This document shows positions 59,727-64,000 of a stretch of 64,000 nucleotides of DNA, in pieces; positions within the stretch are counted from its first letter, which is position 1, and each line of letters begins with the position of its first letter. The position numbers were made by a program, and so were the translations under genes. The notes under the pieces were generated by a model. It did not search any database, had not been told where the DNA came from, and was given only the letters and a program-made list of their open reading frames with translations. The DNA comes from Maricaulis maris. GTDB lineage: Bacteria > Pseudomonadota > Alphaproteobacteria > Caulobacterales > Maricaulaceae. The stretch is taken from contig NZ_RBIM01000006.1 of assembly GCF_003634045.1 (NCBI RefSeq), positions 62,001 to 126,000 on the forward strand, written 5' to 3'.

Positions 59727-60767
59727 TCAATTGCCTCCATTGCGACGCTGGCGCTCGATACGGCGCCAGTTGGCGACATTGCGCTGATGCTCGGCATAGG
59801 TGTCGGCAAAGGCGTGCCCGCCCGATCCGTCGGCGACGAAAAAGAGCGCGGTGCTCTCGGCCGGATTGAGAACAGCCGAAATGGCCTCGGCGCCCGGATT
59901 GGCGATCGGCGTCGGTGGCAGGCGCGGGATCTGATACGTGTTCCAGGCATTGTCCGCATTGTCGATCTCGGACCGGCGCAGACCGCGTCCCAGGGGCCGC
60001 CCCTGGCTGATGCCGTAAATGATGGTCGGGTCACTCTCCAGCCGCATGCCGCGGCGCAGGCGATTGACAAACACCGCCGCGACCTCGGGACGCTCGGCTC
60101 CGACGCCGGTCTCCTTCTCGACGACGGAAGCAAGGATGATGGCCTCCTCACGGGTCTCGAAGGGCAGGTTCGCGGCACGCCCCTCCCACAACCGGTCGAG
60201 CAGCTCCGTCTGGGCGGCGGCCATGCGATCCAGTATGTCCTGGCGCGTTGTGCCGCGGGTGAAGAGATAGGTCTCCGGCAGCAGCGTACCTTCGGCCGGT
60301 ATCTCGGCAATGTCACCCGTCAGGACATCGACCGCCTCCAACGTCTCCACGATCATGGCGCTGGTCAGCCCCTCGGCGAAGGTGACCGGATATTGCACCG
60401 TCTGGCCGACGCGCAACTGCTCATATATCTGGGCCATCGAGGCGCCGGCGGGGATGCGGTACTCGCCGGCCCGCAAGACGCCTTCGCCGCCATCCAAAGT
60501 CACCGCAGCCCGAAAGACGCGGCGGTCGGAGATCAGGCCCTCGGTCTCGAGGCGGCTGGCGATAGCGATCAGGCCGTCACCGCGCGGCAAAAGGATAATG
60601 GTTTCCTCCGACGATGGGCCGGGAGCGGCGAATTCCGCCTGCATCCACTTGTATCCACCATAGACCGCACCCGCCGCCGCCAGGGCGAGCACGAACACGG
60701 CAACAACAAACCAGAGAAAAAAGCGGACCAGGCCGGATTTGGCCTTGGGCGCAGGCGCGTCACTCAT
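59727..60767 (-). CDS. mltG: Endolytic murein transglycosylase
   Basis: 346 residues with an N-terminal membrane anchor ('LVRFFLWFVVAVFVLALAAAG', about 12-32) and a YceG domain. Motifs are 'GDGLIAIASRLETEGLI' (LysM-like region), 'LPETYLFTRGTTRQDIL', the catalytic region 'ILASVVEKETGVGAERPEVA' (Glu in VEKET) and 'LESDPTIIYG', ending with 'YQIPRLPPTPIANPG'. It cleaves nascent glycan strands at the inner membrane and sets strand length. It follows fabF after 21 bases, the conserved order in alphaproteobacteria. Confidence 0.94.
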   Translation of the reverse strand: MSDAPAPKAKSGLVRFFLWFVVAVFVLALAAAGAVYGGYKWMQAEFAAPGPSSEETIILLPRGDGLIAIASRLETEGLISDRRVFRAAVTLDGGEGVLRAGEYRIPAGASMAQIYEQLRVGQTVQYPVTFAEGLTSAMIVETLEAVDVLTGDIAEIPAEGTLLPETYLFTRGTTRQDILDRMAAAQTELLDRLWEGRAANLPFETREEAIILASVVEKETGVGAERPEVAAVFVNRLRRGMRLESDPTIIYGISQGRPLGRGLRRSEIDNADNAWNTYQIPRLPPTPIANPGAEAISAVLNPAESTALFFVADGSGGHAFADTYAEHQRNVANWRRIERQRRNGGN

Positions 60768-60788
60768 GTCTTGGTCCCCGAAAACGCG

Positions 60789-62072
60789 TTACTCGGCCGC
60801 GACAAATACCACGGACGCATTGGTGCCGCCGAATCCGAAAGAGTTCGACAGGACAGCCCGGACCGGCCGCTTGACGGCAGTACGCGGGGCCAGATTGATC
60901 GCGGTCTCGACGGACGGGTTGTCGAGATTGAGCGTCGGCGGGCAAATGCCATCGCGCATCGCCAGAATGGAAAAGATCGCCTCGACGGCTCCGGCCGCGC
61001 CCAGCAAGTGGCCGATGGCGGATTTTGTCGATGACATCACGACATCACCGGCGGCATCGCCAAACAGGCGCTCGACGGCGCGCAACTCGATCTCGTCACC
61101 CTTGGGCGTCGAAGTCCCGTGGGCGTTGACATAATCGATATCTGCCGGCGTCAGGCCGGCATCCCGAAGCGCGGCCGACATGGAGCGGAAACCGCCATCG
61201 CCATCCTCGGCCGGTGCGGTGATATGATAGGCATCGCCGGACAGGCCATAGCCCTTCACCTCGGCATAGATGGTCGCGCCGCGCGCCTTGGCGTGTTCGT
61301 ATTCTTCCAGCACGACGACACCGGCACCTTCACCCATGACGAACCCGTCACGGTCCTTGTCATAGGGGCGCGAGGCGCGTTCCGGCGTGTCGTTGAAACC
61401 TGTGGACAACGCCTTGCAGGCGATAAAGGACGCCACGCCGAGACGGCAGACCGTCGCTTCCGCGCCGCCGGCGACCATCACGTCGGCATCACCGCGCTCA
61501 ACCAGACGGGCCGCATCGCCGATGGCATGGGCACCGGTGGAACAGGCCGTGACCACAGCATGATTGGGGCCCTTCAGGCCGTGCTTGATCGAAACCTGGC
61601 CAGAGACGAGGTTGATCAGCATGCCGGGAATAACAAAGGGAGAGAGGCGGCGCGGCCCCTTCTCGTGCAGCAGGATCGAGGCGTCATAGGTGGTCTCCAG
61701 ACCGCCAATGCCCGATCCGATCATCACGCCGGCCCGATGCTTGTCCTCTTCGGACTGCGGGACCCAGCCAGAATCGGCGATAGCCTCGTCGGCCGCGGCG
61801 ATCCCGTACAGGATGAAATCATCCACCCGGCGTTGGTCTCGCGGCGACATGACGGTGTCGGGGTCAAACACCCCGGCCTCGCTTGTCCGCCCGCCGCCAC
61901 GTCCGTCCTTGCGCGGAACCAGGCCCGCCACACGGCAAGCCAGATCCTCCGTCTCGAAATGCTCGATCAGACCCACTCCGGACTGACCGGCGAGAAGACG
62001 TTCCCAAACGACTTCCCGCCCGCAGCCCAGCGGCGTTACGAGCCCGATACCGGTGACGACAACGCGGCGCAT
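60789..62072 (-). CDS. fabF: Beta-ketoacyl-ACP synthase II
   Basis: 427 residues. The thiolase-fold KAS signature has the active-site Cys177 ('VVTACSTGAHAIG'), the histidines in 'VNAHGTSTPKGD' and 'SAIGHLLGAAGAVE', and the terminal 'SNSFGFGGTNAS'. It elongates acyl-ACP with malonyl-ACP. It is 9 bases after the acpP stop and therefore co-expressed. It is slightly longer than E. coli FabF (413) owing to an insert near residues 52-66 (RVAGLVPRKDGRGGGR). Confidence 0.96.
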   Translation of the reverse strand: MRRVVVTGIGLVTPLGCGREVVWERLLAGQSGVGLIEHFETEDLACRVAGLVPRKDGRGGGRTSEAGVFDPDTVMSPRDQRRVDDFILYGIAAADEAIADSGWVPQSEEDKHRAGVMIGSGIGGLETTYDASILLHEKGPRRLSPFVIPGMLINLVSGQVSIKHGLKGPNHAVVTACSTGAHAIGDAARLVERGDADVMVAGGAEATVCRLGVASFIACKALSTGFNDTPERASRPYDKDRDGFVMGEGAGVVVLEEYEHAKARGATIYAEVKGYGLSGDAYHITAPAEDGDGGFRSMSAALRDAGLTPADIDYVNAHGTSTPKGDEIELRAVERLFGDAAGDVVMSSTKSAIGHLLGAAGAVEAIFSILAMRDGICPPTLNLDNPSVETAINLAPRTAVKRPVRAVLSNSFGFGGTNASVVFVAAE

Positions 62073-62081
62073 GAGGGGGTG

Positions 62082-62318
62082 TTAGCCCACCTTCTCGGAG
62101 ATGAACTTCACGGCATCACCGACCGTCTGGATGTGCTCGGCAGCGTCATCCGGAATTTCGATATCGAATTCTTCTTCGAACGCCATAACGAGTTCGACAT
62201 TATCCAGGGAGTCGGCGCCCAGATCGTCGATGAAGCTGGCTTTGTCGGTGACCTTTTCGGCCTCGACATCAAGATGCTCAATGACAATTTTGGTAACGCG
62301 CTCGAGAACGTCAGACAT
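62082..62318 (-). CDS. acpP: Acyl carrier protein
   Basis: 78 residues, acidic, four-helix bundle. The phosphopantetheine attachment Ser37 lies in '[11 protein letters not shown]'. It starts [16 protein letters not shown]. The 159-base spacer to fabG probably holds its own promoter, as acpP is usually expressed at higher levels than its neighbours. It is the carrier for fatty acid, lipid A and acyltransferase pathways. Confidence 0.98.
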   Translation of the reverse strand: MSDVLERVTKIVIEHLDVEAEKVTDKASFIDDLGADSLDNVELVMAFEEEFDIEIPDDAAEHIQTVGDAVKFISEKVG

Positions 62319-62477
62319 TTCAGACCCTCATAGTGATTCACCGCGCCAATATAGCGGTGCAGGACAGGACGGGAAGCGGCGAAACAGTGGGCCATTCCCG
62401 GGATGCGCGGGCAGTTAGCATGTTTCCCCCGGCAAGACCAGAATGGGAAACCACGCCCGCAGGTTCAAGTTCTACAG

Positions 62478-63215
62478 TTAAATCATCGCCATGCCGCCAT
62501 TCACATGCAGCGTCTGCCCGGTGACATAACCGGCTTCTGCGCTGGCGAGATAGACGACAGCATTGGCGATATCATCGCCCGAGCCAAGATCGCCGGCCGG
62601 AATCTTGGCCAGGATGGTCGAGCGTTGATCCTCATTGAGCACATCGGTCATCGGCGAGGCGATGAAACCGGGTGCCACACAATTCACGGTGACGCCGCGG
62701 GCGGCGACTTCCTGGGCCAGCGATTTGGAGAAGCCGATCATGCCAGCCTTCGAGGCACAGTAATTGGTCTGGCCCGGATTGCCGGTGACGCCGACCACCG
62801 ATGTGATGCCGACGATCCGGCCCCACCGTGCCTTCATCATGCCACGCAAGGCGGCACGGGTCAGACGGAAATAGCTTTCCAGATTGACGCGAAGCACCGT
62901 GTCCCAGTCTTCGTCCTTCATCCGCATCAGGAGCTGGTCCTTGGTGATGCCGGCATTGGCGACCAGGATATCCAGTGAGCCCATGGCCTCGGCCGCCTGC
63001 TTCGGCAGCGCGTCGACGGCAGCGGCGTCGGACAGGTTGCAGGGCAGGACATGGGCGCGCTCGCCCAGATCATCGGCGAGTTCCTGCAGCACGTTTTCAC
63101 GCGTACCGGACAGGGCCACCGTGGCGCCCTGGGCGTGCAGTTTGCGGGCAATTGCATTGCCCAGCCCGCCGGTCGCTCCGGTCACGAGGGCATTCTTGCC
63201 GGTAAGATCGAACAT
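62478..63215 (-). CDS. fabG: 3-oxoacyl-ACP reductase
   Basis: 245 residues of the classical SDR family: 'NALVTGATGGLGNAIARKL' (TGxxxGxG), 'LVANAGITKDQL' (NAG), catalytic Ser139 ('GITSVVG'), Tyr152 and Lys156 in 'NYCASKAG', and 'FIASPMTDVL'. It uses NADPH to reduce 3-oxoacyl-ACP in each elongation cycle. It lies 4 bases after the fabD stop. Confidence 0.97.
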   Translation of the reverse strand: MFDLTGKNALVTGATGGLGNAIARKLHAQGATVALSGTRENVLQELADDLGERAHVLPCNLSDAAAVDALPKQAAEAMGSLDILVANAGITKDQLLMRMKDEDWDTVLRVNLESYFRLTRAALRGMMKARWGRIVGITSVVGVTGNPGQTNYCASKAGMIGFSKSLAQEVAARGVTVNCVAPGFIASPMTDVLNEDQRSTILAKIPAGDLGSGDDIANAVVYLASAEAGYVTGQTLHVNGGMAMI

Positions 63216-63219
63216 GGGA

Positions 63220-64000
63220 CTACTCCTTCAGCGAGGCAGCAAAGGCTTCCAGATCGGACGCCGAGTTGAGCGGAACGCCAGTGGCGTCCTTGGTCGTGCG
63301 CTTGAGCATGGTCGAGAGCACCTTGCCCGAACCGGCTTCGGCGAGCGTGGTGATGCCGGCCTCCTCGACCATCCACAACACGCTTTCGCGCCAGCGGACC
63401 CGGCCGGTGACCTGTTCGACCAGCTGTTTGCGGATTGTTTCAACATCCGACGTCGGGCGTGCGGTGACGTTGGCGACAACCGGCACGGTCGGCGCTTGGA
63501 TGGTCGCGGTGCCAAGCGCTTCGGCCATGGCGTCGGCGGCAGCCTGCATCATCGGGCAATGGAAGGGCGCCGAGACCGGCAGTTTCATTGCTTTCTTCAG
63601 ACCCAGCTCGCCGGCCTTGGCGATGGCCGCGTCGATGGCGGCGGTGGAGCCGGAGATCACGATCTGGCCGGGCGCATTGTCATTGGCAATCGCGCACACG
63701 CCGGCGGTGGCACCGGCAGCAACAGCGGCGGCAGCGAGTTCCTCATCGGCGCCCAGAAGCGCCGCCATGGTGCCCTCACCGACCGGAACCGCCTTCTGCA
63801 TGGCGAGGCCGCGCAGCTTGAGCAGTTTGGCGGCATCAGAGATCGACAGCGCGCCGGCAGCCGCCAGGGCCGAATACTCACCAAGACTGTGACCGGCGAC
63901 GAAGTCCGCCACGTTGACCTTTACGTCAAACTCGGCGTCGAGCACGGCCATCACCGCCAGGCTGGCCGCCATCAGGGCCGGCTGGGCATTCTCGGTCAGG
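63220..64000 (-). CDS. fabD: Malonyl-CoA:ACP transacylase, 5' part outside the window
   Basis: Partial: the last 259 codons are present and the frame is open through 64000, where it reads 'TENAQPALMAASLA', a conserved FabD stretch, so the true start is off the end. The catalytic serine lies in 'FVAGHSLGEYSALAAAGAL'; the later His is in 'VSAPFHCPMMQAAADAMAE', and 'VVANVTARP' is also typical. It loads malonyl groups onto ACP. It is the first gene of the fab cluster visible here. Confidence 0.95.
   Translation of the reverse strand, partial: LTENAQPALMAASLAVMAVLDAEFDVKVNVADFVAGHSLGEYSALAAAGALSISDAAKLLKLRGLAMQKAVPVGEGTMAALLGADEELAAAAVAAGATAGVCAIANDNAPGQIVISGSTAAIDAAIAKAGELGLKKAMKLPVSAPFHCPMMQAAADAMAEALGTATIQAPTVPVVANVTARPTSDVETIRKQLVEQVTGRVRWRESVLWMVEEAGITTLAEAGSGKVLSTMLKRTTKDATGVPLNSASDLEAFAASLKE

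Noticed and set aside
59726-60316. N-terminal extension of yicC up to 60316
   Set aside because: The extension lies entirely inside mltG in another frame; the YicC family begins at the SGMTGFAR motif next to ATG 59725.
1-64000. tRNA, rRNA, CRISPR arrays, prophage or IS transposase genes
   Set aside because: I looked for T-loop motifs, regularly spaced repeats and transposase or integrase motifs and saw none; this is a visual search only.

Overview
The window is high-G+C DNA (about 65-68% by eye in coding regions). It looks like the chromosome of a stalked or prosthecate alphaproteobacterium, and I infer a Maricaulis/Hyphomonadaceae- or Caulobacter-like organism. The evidence is a holdfast-type polysaccharide locus, a short Caulobacter-type flagellin, HdaA, and several alphaproteobacterial gene orders. 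No tRNA, rRNA, CRISPR array, prophage or insertion sequence was recognised. About 90% of the DNA is coding, and many neighbouring genes overlap by 1-4 bases (ATGA, GTGA or TGATG junctions).

Layout. 74-3262: an exported propeller-amidohydrolase. 3447-15880: an exopolysaccharide locus whose order (initiating transferase, flippase, glycosyltransferase, deacetylase, polymerase, HfsB, HfsA, HfsD) matches the Caulobacter holdfast genes hfsEFGH-C-B-A-D. It also carries a second glycosyltransferase, plus a FemAB-type acetyltransferase (HfsK-like) and an exported GH5-like hydrolase on the opposite strand. 15881-16448: intergenic repeats. 16449-24630: a mixed block with a Sel1 protein, an unknown two-TM protein, a 2OG-Fe(II) oxygenase, YceI, an ArsR/SRPBCC trio, MscS and flagellin. 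24940-28534: a TetR gene with two visible operators, followed by two PlsC acyltransferases and an LplT-like MFS protein, probably one phospholipid-remodelling operon. 28638-38091: RNase D, a low-G+C barstar-like orphan, ppx-ppk-hdaA, a DUF2066 protein and purMN. 38110-40162: a second TetR with three clustered 17-bp operators controlling an NmrA-like reductase and a DUF1772 protein. 40231-47616: arfB, a ChaN/EreA-like protein, adenine/adenosine deaminase, a LysE exporter, ndk, an ABC-F ATPase, a HEISH-motif protein and a small unknown protein. 47625-50309: two I78 inhibitor lipoproteins, holC and pepA. 50451-58185: the outer-membrane biogenesis operon lptF-lptG-lptD-surA-pdxA-rsmA. 58198-64000: fabD-fabG-acpP-fabF-mltG-yicC-gmk on the minus strand, with fabD cut by the window end.

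How the genes work together. The hfs-like genes would build, modify, polymerise and export an adhesive polysaccharide. The lpt/surA genes deliver LPS and outer-membrane proteins. The fab genes feed acyl chains to both LPS and phospholipids. The plsC/LplT operon adds a regulated acyl-remodelling branch.

The least explained features are these. A 137-bp intergenic repeat is present twice, and its two copies show a compensatory base-pair change. The 479-bp gap between arsR and mscS has strong opposing terminators. There are several operator-like palindromes and an orphan barstar-like gene. A HEISH-motif protein and a two-TM protein have no recognised family.
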